This document shows, in pieces, positions 49,522-59,797 of a DNA stretch of 64,000 bases. This DNA comes from Microbacterium oxydans (lineage in GTDB: Bacteria; Actinomycetota; Actinomycetes; Actinomycetales; Microbacteriaceae). Every line of letters begins with the position of its first letter. The stretch's first letter is position 1. The notes below the pieces were generated by a model. The model saw nothing but the letters and a program-made list of their open reading frames with translations. It did not search any database and was not told where the DNA came from. A program made the translations under genes and the position numbers. Where the stretch lies: NCBI RefSeq assembly GCF_006540085.1, contig NZ_BJOG01000001.1:434001-498000 (forward strand), in the 5' to 3' direction.

Positions 49522-50511
49522 CTAGCTGGTGCTCTCCCGGAAGTGCACGACGTTGCAGTCGACGATCTCGGTGCGCGGCTGCGCGCCGAGGATGTCCGCC
49601 CGCAGGAGGCGGGCGGCGGCGCGGCCTCGGGCCGCGGGGTCGGATGAGACGCTGGTCAGCGCCGGGGACAGGTGGGCGGAGAGGTGATCGTCGTCGAAGC
49701 CCGAGATCGCGAGATCCTGTGGGATCGACAGACCCTGGGATCGGGCGTACGAGAGCCCGGCGATGGCCATGGTGTCGTTCGAGTAGAGGATCGCGGTCGG
49801 CCGTTCGGACAGAGCGAGGAGCTCGGCGGTGCTCGTGCGCCCGCTCGCAGCGGTGAAGTCGCCCTCGCGGAGCAGCTCGTCGTCGCCGATCGCTGCGACA
49901 TAGGCGTCGGCACGCGCCTTCGAGTGCACGTACTCGAGCGGCCCGGAGACGTGGGCGATGCGTTCGTGTCCGGCTGCCCGGAGGTGCGCGATGATCTCGC
50001 GGACCGGGGCGGTGTCATCGGTGCGCACGCACGAGAATCCGGTCGGCTGGTCGTAGGCGCCCACCAGCACGGTCGGCAGACCGAGGTCGTCGAGGAACGG
50101 GACGCGCCAATCGTCGGTGCGCAGATCGAGCAGGAGCGCGCCGTCTGCGCGGCCGTGGGTGAGCGTGCGATAGGCGCGCTCTTCGGCGTCGCGGTCGGGG
50201 ACGACCTGGAGCAGGAGTGCCGTCTCGGTCTCGGCGAGCACCGACTCGACGCCGGCGATGAACGCGGGGAAGAAGGAGTCGTTCGCGATGACCTGGGGGT
50301 CGCGAGCGAGCACCACGGCGACGGCGTTGGCCCGACGGGTGGCGAGGGCTCGCGCGCTCTGGCTCGGTGCCCAGTTCAGCTTCTCGGCCGCAGCGAGCAC
50401 CTTCGCCTTCGTCTCGTCGGAGATCGGGCGGTTGCCGCTGAGGGCATGCGAGACCGTGGCCTTCGTGACGCCTGCTTCGCGAGCGACATCGGCGATGGTC
50501 GTGCGGCTCAT
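49522..50511 (-). CDS. LacI-family regulator of the carbohydrate operon
   Basis: 329-residue repressor. The N-terminal helix-turn-helix with hinge is classic: TTIADVAREAGVTKATVSHALSGNRPIS, then the hinge ALATRR. The periplasmic-binding-like domain follows, with SNDTMAIAGLSYARSQGLSIPQDLAISGFDD. GAGGAGG precedes the ATG by 4 bases. Upstream are two palindromes of the LacI type. It is probably the first gene of an autoregulated operon with the sugar importer, which starts 53 bases after its stop. Confidence 0.93.
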   Translation of the reverse strand: MSRTTIADVAREAGVTKATVSHALSGNRPISDETKAKVLAAAEKLNWAPSQSARALATRRANAVAVVLARDPQVIANDSFFPAFIAGVESVLAETETALLLQVVPDRDAEERAYRTLTHGRADGALLLDLRTDDWRVPFLDDLGLPTVLVGAYDQPTGFSCVRTDDTAPVREIIAHLRAAGHERIAHVSGPLEYVHSKARADAYVAAIGDDELLREGDFTAASGRTSTAELLALSERPTAILYSNDTMAIAGLSYARSQGLSIPQDLAISGFDDDHLSAHLSPALTSVSSDPAARGRAAARLLRADILGAQPRTEIVDCNVVHFRESTS

Positions 50512-50555
50512 GCCACCTCCTCGTGGATTCCGAACGCTCCGATGCGCTCATCGGT

Positions 50556-50567
50556 GAACCGGTTTGA
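50556..50567. promoter_or_regulatory. LacI operator-like site 1
   Basis: GAACCGGTTTGA with the central palindrome AACCGGTT (50557-50564), 45 bases upstream of the LacI gene start and 19 bp centre-to-centre from a second copy, near two turns of the helix. Confidence 0.65.
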
Positions 50568-50574
50568 CGAGTGT

Positions 50575-50584
50575 AAACCGGTTT
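50575..50584. promoter_or_regulatory. LacI operator-like site 2
   Basis: AAACCGGTTT, a perfect 10-bp palindrome, followed by GATCG, sharing ACCGGTTTGA with site 1. Palindromes of this kind with a central CG are typical LacI-family operators. Confidence 0.65.
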
Positions 50585-50641
50585 GATCGTGGAAGTCAAC
50601 GATGCCCTCCGATTCATCCGGAGGTATGGCGAGAGGCGGGA

Positions 50642-51583
50642 TCAGACGAAGCGGACGGTCTGCTGCAGCCGGGTGCGCACGTCGAACAGCTCGTTGCCGC
50701 CGATCGCTCGCGCCTGCGGGACGCCCTGGCGCAGCACCATGGCGAGGGCGCTGCGTCGTACCACGACGACCGGGACTCCGCGGCTCGTGCCCAGCGGCGT
50801 GACGGCCTGGGCGAGGTCGTCATCGGGCAGCACGATGATCGCGCCGCCGAAGCGCACGCGCGCAGCCTTGGCGATCGTGCGCATCCTGCTGAGCGCGGCG
50901 GTGACGGGCGCGCGGGTTCCCAGGCTCGGGCCGGTGATCTCGCCGCGGCGGAAGCCGACGACCCCTCCGAAGTCCTCCGACATCACGCCGTACAGGCCGG
51001 ATGGGCCGAGCACCACGTGATCGAGCTTGTCGTCGGCATCCGCTCCCACCGCGACGTCGTGCCACACCGTGAAGCCCATGCCGAGGTCGGACACCGTGCG
51101 GGCCGTGGCCTCTTCTGCCAGGGCGTCGGCGAGGAGTCGACGCAGATCGCGCGGAGCCGAGCGCACGAGGGCGGGGTCGTAGGGATCGGGCACCTCGACG
51201 CCGCGGCCGACCCATTCGCGGATGAGTGCGAGGTAGCGCTCACGACGCCATCCGCCGGGGTGGCCGTAGGAGCGGGCGCGGGGGCGGGTGTCGGTGCGGG
51301 CTGCGGGCGGGCGCCACCCGCTCCACTCCGCCGCGGGGTCGGCTGCTGCGCCGGGCGTCGTGGTCGGTACGCCGGTGCGGCGGTCGTAGGCGGCGCGGCT
51401 CTCGACGGTGCCGACCAGCTCCCACGCGCGCTGCACCTGGATGAAGACCGCAGCGTCGCCGCCGGTGTCCGGATGCGTCTGGCGCAACCTCAGACGATAG
51501 GCACGGCGCAACTCGACGTCATCGACGGTGGGGTCGACTTCGAGGATCTCGTAGGCCGAAGCCGAGAGCGGACTGTCGAACAT
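50642..51583 (-). CDS. J-domain protein with NERD-like C-terminal region
   Basis: 313-residue protein. Residues about 8-68 are a J domain: AYEILEVDPTVDDVELRRAYRLRLRQTHPDTGG, including the HPD tripeptide that stimulates Hsp70. A proline-rich linker follows, then a region (about 150-310) with a NERD-like segment GFTVWHDVAVGADADDKLDHVVLGPSGLYGV. The usual ExK active-site residues after the hydrophobic strand appear as MSED, so nuclease activity may be lost. GGAGGGAG lies 3 bases before the ATG. J-domain/NERD fusions are unusual and the role is unknown; a client-adaptor for DnaK linked to DNA handling is only conjecture. Confidence 0.72.
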   Translation of the reverse strand: MFDSPLSASAYEILEVDPTVDDVELRRAYRLRLRQTHPDTGGDAAVFIQVQRAWELVGTVESRAAYDRRTGVPTTTPGAAADPAAEWSGWRPPAARTDTRPRARSYGHPGGWRRERYLALIREWVGRGVEVPDPYDPALVRSAPRDLRRLLADALAEEATARTVSDLGMGFTVWHDVAVGADADDKLDHVVLGPSGLYGVMSEDFGGVVGFRRGEITGPSLGTRAPVTAALSRMRTIAKAARVRFGGAIIVLPDDDLAQAVTPLGTSRGVPVVVVRRSALAMVLRQGVPQARAIGGNELFDVRTRLQQTVRFV

Positions 51584-51653
51584 CGCTCTCCCTCCGCGAC
51601 CGCGGCATCCAGGATATCCGCCGCTCCTTGTGGGTTGGCCGATCCGACAAGCC

Positions 51654-52316
51654 TCAGACGGGCACGTCGACGATGCGCTCCACCCCGAGGACCGGGGTGA
51701 TCGAGCCGGCGGATGCCGCGGCCAGGTCATCGGCCAGGCGGGGGAGCTCTTCTTCGGGCGCCCACAGTTCGAGCGTGGCCATCGCCGCGTATGCGGGGTC
51801 GCCGAGCGTCGCGCCGTGATGCGTCGCCCACTCGCGCAGCAGATTGTCGTAGCGCCCCGCCTCGGCGTGCGGCACCTCGAGCGTGACCTGTCGGAGGGCC
51901 GCTCGCCGCACGAGCGAGGCCAGATCGAGCGCCTCGGACACGGCGGAGGAGTAGGCACGCACCAGGCCGCCCGCGCCGAGTTTCACGCCGCCGAAGTAGC
52001 GGGTCACCACTGCGACCACATCGGTCAGGTCGCGCCGCCGCAGCACTTCGAGCATCGGGATGCCCGCGGTCCCCGACGGCTCACCGTCATCAGAGGACCG
52101 CGCCTGATCGCCGAGCAGTCCGGTCACCATCGCGGTGCAGTTGTGGTTGGCGTCCCACGCCCGCTTGCGGATGCCGGCGATCACGGCCTCGGCCTGCTCG
52201 ACAGAAGCCACGGGCTCGATGCGGGTCAGGAAGCGCGACTTGCGGATGACGATCTCGTGCTCGACAGCGGTCGCGATGGTCGCGGGGTAGCTGCGGGCCG
52301 AGGTCACCCGCTTCAC
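51654..52316 (-). CDS. YigZ/IMPACT family protein
   Basis: 220-residue YigZ-type protein. Family mark DDGEPSGTAGIPMLEVLRRRDLTDVVAVVTRYFGGVKLGAGGLVRAYSSA; N-terminal segment IRKSRFLTRIEPVASVEQAEAVI and C-terminal UPF0029 domain (about 140-215). Homologues bind ribosome-associated or tRNA-related partners, or are of unknown role. It starts 22 bases upstream of the aldo/keto reductase stop, so the two may share a transcript. Confidence 0.92.
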   Translation of the reverse strand: MKRVTSARSYPATIATAVEHEIVIRKSRFLTRIEPVASVEQAEAVIAGIRKRAWDANHNCTAMVTGLLGDQARSSDDGEPSGTAGIPMLEVLRRRDLTDVVAVVTRYFGGVKLGAGGLVRAYSSAVSEALDLASLVRRAALRQVTLEVPHAEAGRYDNLLREWATHHGATLGDPAYAAMATLELWAPEEELPRLADDLAAASAGSITPVLGVERIVDVPV

Positions 52317-52337
52317 GATACCGAGGCCGCACGTCGG

Positions 52338-53492
<1,155 letters not shown>

Positions 53493-53542
53493 TCAGCCCC
53501 CTGTCCGATCCCCGCGACGGAAGCGGCGGCTGGACTGGATGC

Positions 53543-55666
53543 ATGCTCCGCACCCTCCGTTCCCTGCCCCTGTGGCTCACCTCGCGGCACGGCGGGTGGA
53601 TCTCCCTGCTCGTCGCGCTCGTCGCGTTCACCGCTCTGCTCGGCGCGCTGGGTCGGGCATCGCTCCCCGCGGGAAACGATGTGGCTCCGCCGGACTCCGA
53701 ATCCGCGCGGGCGGCCGTGCTCGCCGCGGGCTTCGACGATGCGGACGAGGTCACGGTGCTCCTGGTCGCGACCAGAGACGACGGTGCGCAGCTCGGCGAT
53801 GCCGACCTCGACGCCCTCTCCGATCTCGCGGCGGACGTCCGAGCCGAGACCGGGCGCGAGCCGCACGGACCGATCGTCAGCGACGACGGAGAGGCCGCGG
53901 CGATCCAGGCGACGCTGACCCTGGAAGACGACGATGCCGCCGCGGACGCCGTGCGCGATCTGCGCGGCACCGTGACGCAGCATCCGATCGACGGGGTGAG
54001 CGTAGAGGTCACCGGCGGACCGGCGTTCGGTGTGGACGTCGCCTCGGCGTTCGACGGAGCCGACTTCACGCTGTTGATGGTGACCCTCGGGATCGTGGCG
54101 CTGCTGCTCATCGTCACGTACCGCTCGCCTGTGCTGTGGATGGTCCCCCTGGTGGTGGTCGCGCTCGCCGATCAGCTGGCGAACAAGGCGACGGCGGCGG
54201 TCGGGGCGGGTCTCGGACTGCAGTTCGACTCCGGCATCGTGAGTGTTCTCGTCTTCGGCGCCGGCACGAACTACGCCCTCCTGCTGATCTCGCGCTATCG
54301 CGAGGAGCTCGCGCGCGAGACCGACCACCGCCGTGCCCTCGTGGGCGCATGGCGGGCCACTGCACCGGCGATCGTCGCCTCGAACGTGACCGTGGTCCTC
54401 GCTCTGTCGACCCTGACCCTTGCGGTGATCCCCGGTACACGCGGGCTCGGTATCGCGTCGGCCGTGGGACTCCTGATCGCGCTCGCCGCCGTGCTGCTGG
54501 TGCTGCCACCCGCGCTCGCCGTATGCGGGCGGCGCCTCTTCTGGCCGTTCGCGCCGCGGGTGGGCGACGCCGCCGTGACGGGTCGTGTGTGGGGTGCGGT
54601 GGCGCAGCGCGTCTCCCTGCACCCGTGGGTGCCCCTGGTCGGTGCGCTCGCGTTGCTCGGCGTCTTCGCGGGTGGTCTCGCGGGGGCCTCGGTCGGGCTC
54701 ACGCAAGTCGAGAAGTTCCGTGTCGCTTCCGAGTCGGCGGCGGGTCTCACAGCGCTCGGCGAGCACTTCCCCGCGGGAGAGGCCCAGCCGATGATCGTGA
54801 TCGGCGATGTGGCGGACACCGATGCGCTGACCGCGGCGATCGGCGATGTGCCCGGGGTGCTCCGGGTGTCGACGACGGGGGAGAGCACCGACGGCGCGCT
54901 CGTCCGGCTGCTCGTCGTGGGACATCCCGCGCCGGGAACGCCCGAGAGCCTCGACCTGGTCGGGGCAGTGCGAGAGGCCGCGCACGCCGTGCCCGGTGAC
55001 GCCGTGGTCGGTGGCCCGGTGGCGGCCGACCTCGACGCCCGCGAGGGCAACCAGCACGACCTGCTCCTGATCGTTCCCCTCGTGCTCGCGGTCAGTCTGC
55101 TCGTGCTCATCGTGCTCCTGCGCTCCCTGGTGGCACCCGTGTTGCTGCTCGCGGTGAACATCCTCAGCGCGGTCGCCGCGATCGGTGCGGGCACCTGGCT
55201 GAGCCGAATCTTGTTCGGATGGGAGGCGCTGGACCTGCAGGTGCCGCTGCTCTCGTTCCTGTTCCTCGTGGCGCTGGGGATCGACTACACGATCTTCCTC
55301 GTCCACAGGACTCGCGTGGAGGCACGGACCGTCGGCACCCGTCAGGGGATGGTGCGCGCACTCACGGCGACGGGTGGCGTCATCACCAGTGCGGGCGTCG
55401 TGCTCGCCGCGGTGTTCGCCGCGCTCGGATTGCTGCCCCTGGTCACGCTCGGGCAGATCGGGCTCATCGTCGGCATCGGAGTGCTGGTCGACACCTTCGT
55501 GGTGCGCACACTGGTGGTTCCGGCGATCTTCGCGATCGTCGGCGAGCGGATGTGGTGGCCGGGAACCGCAGGGCGGAGACGATCCCGCGCGGATCGAGGC
55601 GGAGAACGGCCGGACGGGGGAGAATACGAGCATGCCGCCGTCGCCAGCACCCGAGATGCGAGCTGA
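53543..55666 (+). CDS. MMPL-family membrane transporter
   Basis: 707-residue RND/MMPL exporter. Two copies of six membrane helices, each with a large extracytoplasmic loop: first half after residue 20, second half after about 370. MMPL marks: VVVALADQLANKATAA, FGAGTNYALLLISRYREEL and RALTATGGVITSAG, plus ALGIDYTIFLVHRTRVEA. It probably moves lipids or other hydrophobic molecules. ATG 53543 is preferred to GTG or upstream ATG 53480 because it precedes the first helix by about 17 residues. It heads an operon with the kinase and regulator, which it overlaps (kinase start 55632 lies within its last codons). Confidence 0.92.
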   Translation: MLRTLRSLPLWLTSRHGGWISLLVALVAFTALLGALGRASLPAGNDVAPPDSESARAAVLAAGFDDADEVTVLLVATRDDGAQLGDADLDALSDLAADVRAETGREPHGPIVSDDGEAAAIQATLTLEDDDAAADAVRDLRGTVTQHPIDGVSVEVTGGPAFGVDVASAFDGADFTLLMVTLGIVALLLIVTYRSPVLWMVPLVVVALADQLANKATAAVGAGLGLQFDSGIVSVLVFGAGTNYALLLISRYREELARETDHRRALVGAWRATAPAIVASNVTVVLALSTLTLAVIPGTRGLGIASAVGLLIALAAVLLVLPPALAVCGRRLFWPFAPRVGDAAVTGRVWGAVAQRVSLHPWVPLVGALALLGVFAGGLAGASVGLTQVEKFRVASESAAGLTALGEHFPAGEAQPMIVIGDVADTDALTAAIGDVPGVLRVSTTGESTDGALVRLLVVGHPAPGTPESLDLVGAVREAAHAVPGDAVVGGPVAADLDAREGNQHDLLLIVPLVLAVSLLVLIVLLRSLVAPVLLLAVNILSAVAAIGAGTWLSRILFGWEALDLQVPLLSFLFLVALGIDYTIFLVHRTRVEARTVGTRQGMVRALTATGGVITSAGVVLAAVFAALGLLPLVTLGQIGLIVGIGVLVDTFVVRTLVVPAIFAIVGERMWWPGTAGRRRSRADRGGERPDGGEYEHAAVASTRDAS

Positions 55667-56963
55667 GTCGTCGCGGCCGGAGTCGTCGCGGCCGGAGCGC
55701 GCGGCAGGCTTCCGCGCTCCGCGCACGTGGGCGAGCCTGGTGGGGTCTATCCGGATCGGCCAGGCCGTCATCACCGTGGTGCTGCTCGTGGTCGGAGCCT
55801 GGCGCGCTGCGGCGGACGGCGTCCCGCTGCCGTGGGTGCTCGCCCTCTCGCTCGTCTTCCTCGGCTGGTACGGAGGAGGGTTGCTGCTCAGCGAGCGCAC
55901 CTCCGACCGCCGTCTGGCGACGTGGTGGCTGCTCGGACTCACACTCATCTGGCTCGGCGCGGTCGTGGTGTCGCCGGAGTTCGTCTGGCTCGCGTTCCCC
56001 CTGTGGTTGCTCGCCGGGTTCGTGATGCGCCTGCGCTGGGCGCTGCTGCTCAGCGCGGCCGTCCTCGTCGTCGTGGTGACCGCTCCGCTGCTGCACACCG
56101 GCACCACGACCTATGCGAACGTGATCGGGCCTCTCGTCGGCGGAGTCTTCGCTCTGGGGATCTCCCGCGGATACCTCGAGCTCGTCCGCGATGGACGGGA
56201 GCGACGCCGACTGATCGCCTCGCTCGTGGCCACCCAGGAGGAGATGGCCGCGCTGCAGGACGAGCTGGCTCGCACCCAGCGCGAGTCGGGGGCGAGCGAG
56301 GAGCGCACCAGGGTGTCGCGCGACATCCACGACACCGTGGCGCAGAGCCTGTCGTCCATCGGGATGCTCACGCGGTCCGCCCTGGAGGCGGACGACCCGG
56401 CGCAGCACACCCGTGCCCTCGAACAGATCGGTGCGCTCGCTGCGGAGGGGATGGCCGATGCGCGGCGCATCGTGAACGCCCTGATGCCGGCCGAGCTCGA
56501 ATCCACCGCGCTCGGCGACGCCCTGGCCCGCATGCTCGAGCGCCTCGCCGAGGAGACCGGGATCGAGGCGACGCTGCACGCCGACGACGACCTGCCGTCG
56601 CTCGGCATCGACGCCGAGGTCGCCCTGTTGCGCACGGCGCAGTCGGCCCTCGCGAACGTCCGCTCCCACGCATCCGCGACCAGGGTCGTGGTCACCCTCG
56701 CGGACGCCGGCGACGCGGTGCGGCTCGACATCGTCGATGACGGGATCGGTTTCGACGCGCGGCAGTGGGACCGGCAGCGGGACGCGCAGGGTGGCGTCGG
56801 CAGCACGGGTGGTGGCTACGGTTTGCGTTCGATGCGCGCGCGCCTGCGAGAACTCGGCGGAGGGCTCGACGTGGAGAGCGCCCCGGGAGACGGCACCGCG
56901 CTCTCGGCGCACATCCCCTTCGGCGGCGCCGCTCAGGGGCGACGGAACGGAGGGGAGGGATGA
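55632..56963 (+). CDS. Sensor histidine kinase (HisKA_3, NarL type)
   Basis: 443-residue membrane kinase. About five membrane helices in residues 30-180, a short coiled coil (EEMAALQDELARTQRESG), then the HisKA_3 H-box RVSRDIHDTVAQSLSSIGM (His233) and an HATPase_c domain with N-box LRTAQSALANVRSHA, G1 IVDDGIGFD and G2 GGGYGLRSMRARL. It likely senses a membrane or lipid signal, as no large extracellular domain is present. Start ATG 55632 is inside the MMPL gene; an ATG at 55656 is an alternative. It overlaps the regulator gene by 4 bases. Confidence 0.92.
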   Translation: MPPSPAPEMRAESSRPESSRPERAAGFRAPRTWASLVGSIRIGQAVITVVLLVVGAWRAAADGVPLPWVLALSLVFLGWYGGGLLLSERTSDRRLATWWLLGLTLIWLGAVVVSPEFVWLAFPLWLLAGFVMRLRWALLLSAAVLVVVVTAPLLHTGTTTYANVIGPLVGGVFALGISRGYLELVRDGRERRRLIASLVATQEEMAALQDELARTQRESGASEERTRVSRDIHDTVAQSLSSIGMLTRSALEADDPAQHTRALEQIGALAAEGMADARRIVNALMPAELESTALGDALARMLERLAEETGIEATLHADDDLPSLGIDAEVALLRTAQSALANVRSHASATRVVVTLADAGDAVRLDIVDDGIGFDARQWDRQRDAQGGVGSTGGGYGLRSMRARLRELGGGLDVESAPGDGTALSAHIPFGGAAQGRRNGGEG

Positions 56964-57583
56964 CCGCGGTGCGCGTGCTGCTCGTCGACGACCACCCCAT
57001 CGTCCGGGCCGGCGTGCGCTCGCTGTTCGACCATCGCGGTGACGTCGAGGTGGTGGGGGAAGCGGCATCCGGTGAGGAGGCCGTGGCCCTTGCGCGGCAC
57101 CTGCATCCGGACGTCGTGCTGTGCGACCTGCGGCTCGGGGAGGGCATGGACGGCGTGCAGACGACCGCCGCCCTCCGCGCGCAGGAACCGGCACCCGCGG
57201 TGCTGATCCTGACGACGTTCGACCGCGACGCCGAGATCCTGGGGGCCATCGAGGCGGGAGCCGCGGGCTACCTCCTCAAGGATGTGGCGCCGGACGACAT
57301 CGCGCGCGCGATCCGCCAGGCGGCGTCGGGAGCGCTTGTGCTCACCCCCGAGCTCAGCGAGAGGGTGGTGCGGGTGATGCGTGCGCCGCGGGTGCGCCTG
57401 ACCGACCGGGAGCTCGAGGTGCTGCGTCTGCTCGACACCGGAGCATCCAACCGCGAGATCGCGAAGACCCTGTTCGTCACGGAGGCCACCGTGAAGACCC
57501 ACCTCGTGCACGTGTTCGAGAAGCTCGGTGCCGACAGCCGTGCACGCGCCATCGCCATCGCGCACGACACCGGTCTGCTCTGA
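56960..57583 (+). CDS. NarL/LuxR-type response regulator
   Basis: 207-residue transcription regulator. Receiver domain with acidic pocket Asp10/Asp11, phospho-acceptor Asp56 (LCDLRLG), conserved Thr86 and Lys107 (GYLLKD). The LuxR helix-turn-helix spans about 142-205 (LTDRELEVLRLLDTGASNREIAKTLFV, EATVKTHLVHVFEKL). GGAGGGGAGGG lies before the ATG. It pairs with the preceding kinase, and 16-bp sites upstream of the operon and of the next gene suggest its targets. Confidence 0.95.
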   Translation: MTAVRVLLVDDHPIVRAGVRSLFDHRGDVEVVGEAASGEEAVALARHLHPDVVLCDLRLGEGMDGVQTTAALRAQEPAPAVLILTTFDRDAEILGAIEAGAAGYLLKDVAPDDIARAIRQAASGALVLTPELSERVVRVMRAPRVRLTDRELEVLRLLDTGASNREIAKTLFVTEATVKTHLVHVFEKLGADSRARAIAIAHDTGLL

Positions 57584-57665
57584 GCCGTCTGTCTGCTCTG
57601 AACGGCTGGGTCCTCTGAGCGGCTGGGTCTTTCGCGCGGCTGCGCCCTGGACGGGCCCGTTCTCA

Positions 57666-57681
57666 ACCGTTCGATGGATCC
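57666..57681. promoter_or_regulatory. 16-bp motif, copy 2, upstream of DUF2871 gene
   Basis: ACCGTTCGATGGATCC, exact reverse complement of 53466-53481, 48 bases before the DUF2871 start. The two copies frame the MMPL-kinase-regulator operon and point toward each other's transcription units. Confidence 0.5.
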
Positions 57682-57729
57682 CCGGAACGGTCACCCCGGC
57701 GAGGCTGGGATCAGACCGAAAGGATTCCG

Positions 57730-58155
57730 ATGCGCCGCCTCTTCTCCGCCGCGTTCGCCTACATGCTCGTGGGCGTCGCCTCCGGACTCTTCTACCGAGA
57801 GTTCACCAAGATCAACGACTTCCCCGAGGGCGAGTCGACGCAGCTCGGCCTGGTGCACACGCACCTGCTCGTGCACGGCTTCGTCGTCCTGCTGATCGTC
57901 CTGCTCCTCGAGAAAGCGTTCACGCTGTCCGAGAGCCGCCTGTTCGGCTGGTTCTTCTGGCTGTACAACGCGGGCCTCGTGCTCACGACGGCCACGATGA
58001 TCTGGCACGGCAGCCTCACGGTGCTCGGCCAGGAGTCGAGCGGCATGATCGCCGGCATCGCAGGCCTCGGCCACATCCTCCTCAGCGCCGGCATGATCCT
58101 GCTGTTCCTCGCCCTCCGCAAGCGCCTGTTCGTCCCGAAGCCGGCCGTCGCCTGA
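57730..58155 (+). CDS. DUF2871 membrane protein
   Basis: 141-residue membrane protein with four predicted helices, of the DUF2871 family. Marks: GLFYREFTKINDFPEGESTQLGLVHTHLLVHG near the N-terminus (two His, a Glu and an Asp), and FGWFFWLYNAGLVLTTATM. The His-rich helix suggests metal or heme-like binding, but no function is known. It lies 146 bases after the response regulator and has its own 16-bp motif upstream, so it is probably regulated by that two-component pair. Confidence 0.82.
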   Translation: MRRLFSAAFAYMLVGVASGLFYREFTKINDFPEGESTQLGLVHTHLLVHGFVVLLIVLLLEKAFTLSESRLFGWFFWLYNAGLVLTTATMIWHGSLTVLGQESSGMIAGIAGLGHILLSAGMILLFLALRKRLFVPKPAVA

Positions 58156-58172
58156 TTCGAAACGGGGAACCG

Positions 58173-59642
58173 TCAGTCCGCCTCCACCGAATCGTCGCGC
58201 AGGTGGGCGATGTGTGCCGCATGCCGCGCCAGGTGATTCGGCGAGCGTCGCACGAACAGCCACGCCACGAACAGCACCACGAACCAGATCGGTGTCACGA
58301 GCAGCGCGGTCAACGTATCGGGCTGGGTCGTGAGCGCCCACAGGATGAACACGAAGAACGCCAGCACGACGTAGACCATGGACACGCCGCCGGGCAGCCG
58401 GAACGTCGATGCGGCGACCTTGTCCTTGCGCGTGCGCCGGTACACGAGGTAGCTGCAGAGGAAGATCGTCCACACGAACATGAAGCACAGCGCCGAGACC
58501 GTGGTCACCATGTCGAAGGCCGTGCCGATGTCCTTGCCCGCATACAGCAGCACCACACCGGAGAGCAGCAGGATGCACGACAGGAACAGCGCGTTCTGCG
58601 GCACGCGGCGGCGGGAGAGGCGGGCGAACATGCGCGGGGCGTCGCCGTCCTGTGCGAGTCCGAACACCATGCGCGAGGTCGAGTAGATGCCGGAGTTGGC
58701 GCTCGACATGGCCGAGGTCAGCACCACGAGGTTCACGACGGTCGCGGCGATGCCCAGACCCGCGAGGGCGAACATCGCGATGAAGGGGCTCTCGCCTGCC
58801 ACGTACTCGGTCCACGGGGTGACCGCCATCAGCACGATGAGCGCGCCCACGTAGAACAGCAGCACGCGGATCGGGATCGCGTTGATCGCCTTGGGGAGGT
58901 TGCGCTTCGGGTCCTTGGTCTCGGCCGCGGCGGTTCCCACGAGCTCGATGCCGACGAAGGCGAACACGGCGATCTGGAACCCGGCGACGAAGCCCATGAA
59001 TCCGTGCGGGAACATGCCGCCCTTGTCCCACAGGTTCGAGAAGCTCGCGGTGCCGGCGTCGTGCTGGAACCCGGTGAAGATCATCACGAGTCCGGTCACG
59101 ATGAGCGCGACGATCGCGACGATCTTGATCAGCGCGAACCAGAACTCCATCTCGCCGAACGCGGCGACGGTGGGCAGGTTCAGGGCGAGCAGGACCACGA
59201 TCACGAGGATGCCGGGGATCCACAGCGGGATTCCGGGGATGAGTGCGTCCGTGTAACCGGCGATCGCGATCACGTCGGCGACTCCGGTGACCACCCAGCA
59301 GAACCAATAGGTCCAGCCGGTGAAGAACCCCGCCCACGGGCCGAGCAGATCGCTCGCGAAGTCGCTGAACGACTTGTACTTCAGGTTCGACAGCAGCAGC
59401 TCGCCCATCGCCCGCATCACGAAGAAGAGCATGAACCCGATGATCATGTAGACGAAGATCACGGATGGGCCCGCGACCGAGATGGTCTTGCCGCTGCCCA
59501 TGAACAGTCCGGTGCCGATGGCGCCGCCGATCGCGAGCAGTTGGATGTGGCGGTTGCTCAGTGCGCGCCGCAGGTGCTGTTCCTCTCCGTCCGCGGCGAC
59601 ATCGCGCTCGCGTCCGGTTTCCCCCGTGTACTGCTCGGTCAC
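58173..59642 (-). CDS. Amino-acid permease, CycA/AnsP type (APC family)
   Basis: 489-residue amino-acid:proton symporter with 12 membrane helices. Amino-acid permease signatures: HIQLLAIGGAIGTGLFMGSGKTI, PSVIFVYMIIGFMLFFVMRAMGELL, and FVGIELVGTAAAETKDPKRNLPKAIN. It is closest in style to the D-serine/D-alanine/glycine transporter CycA, but the substrate is uncertain. GTG start with GGAGG 3 bases upstream. Single gene between DUF2871 and the MATE gene. Confidence 0.9.
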   Translation of the reverse strand: MTEQYTGETGRERDVAADGEEQHLRRALSNRHIQLLAIGGAIGTGLFMGSGKTISVAGPSVIFVYMIIGFMLFFVMRAMGELLLSNLKYKSFSDFASDLLGPWAGFFTGWTYWFCWVVTGVADVIAIAGYTDALIPGIPLWIPGILVIVVLLALNLPTVAAFGEMEFWFALIKIVAIVALIVTGLVMIFTGFQHDAGTASFSNLWDKGGMFPHGFMGFVAGFQIAVFAFVGIELVGTAAAETKDPKRNLPKAINAIPIRVLLFYVGALIVLMAVTPWTEYVAGESPFIAMFALAGLGIAATVVNLVVLTSAMSSANSGIYSTSRMVFGLAQDGDAPRMFARLSRRRVPQNALFLSCILLLSGVVLLYAGKDIGTAFDMVTTVSALCFMFVWTIFLCSYLVYRRTRKDKVAASTFRLPGGVSMVYVVLAFFVFILWALTTQPDTLTALLVTPIWFVVLFVAWLFVRRSPNHLARHAAHIAHLRDDSVEAD

Positions 59643-59797
59643 TTTCTTCCTCCGGTCGTCGTCGACTGCGTCGATCCGAAGGTACCCGTCGACCGCGCGA
59701 TGCTCGGAATCGAGATCCGCTATTCCGTCGCGCCGAATCGATTCGATAGGCTTGTCGCACCCCCGATCAACCCCCCAGTTCTGCGAGCCGCTCCTTC

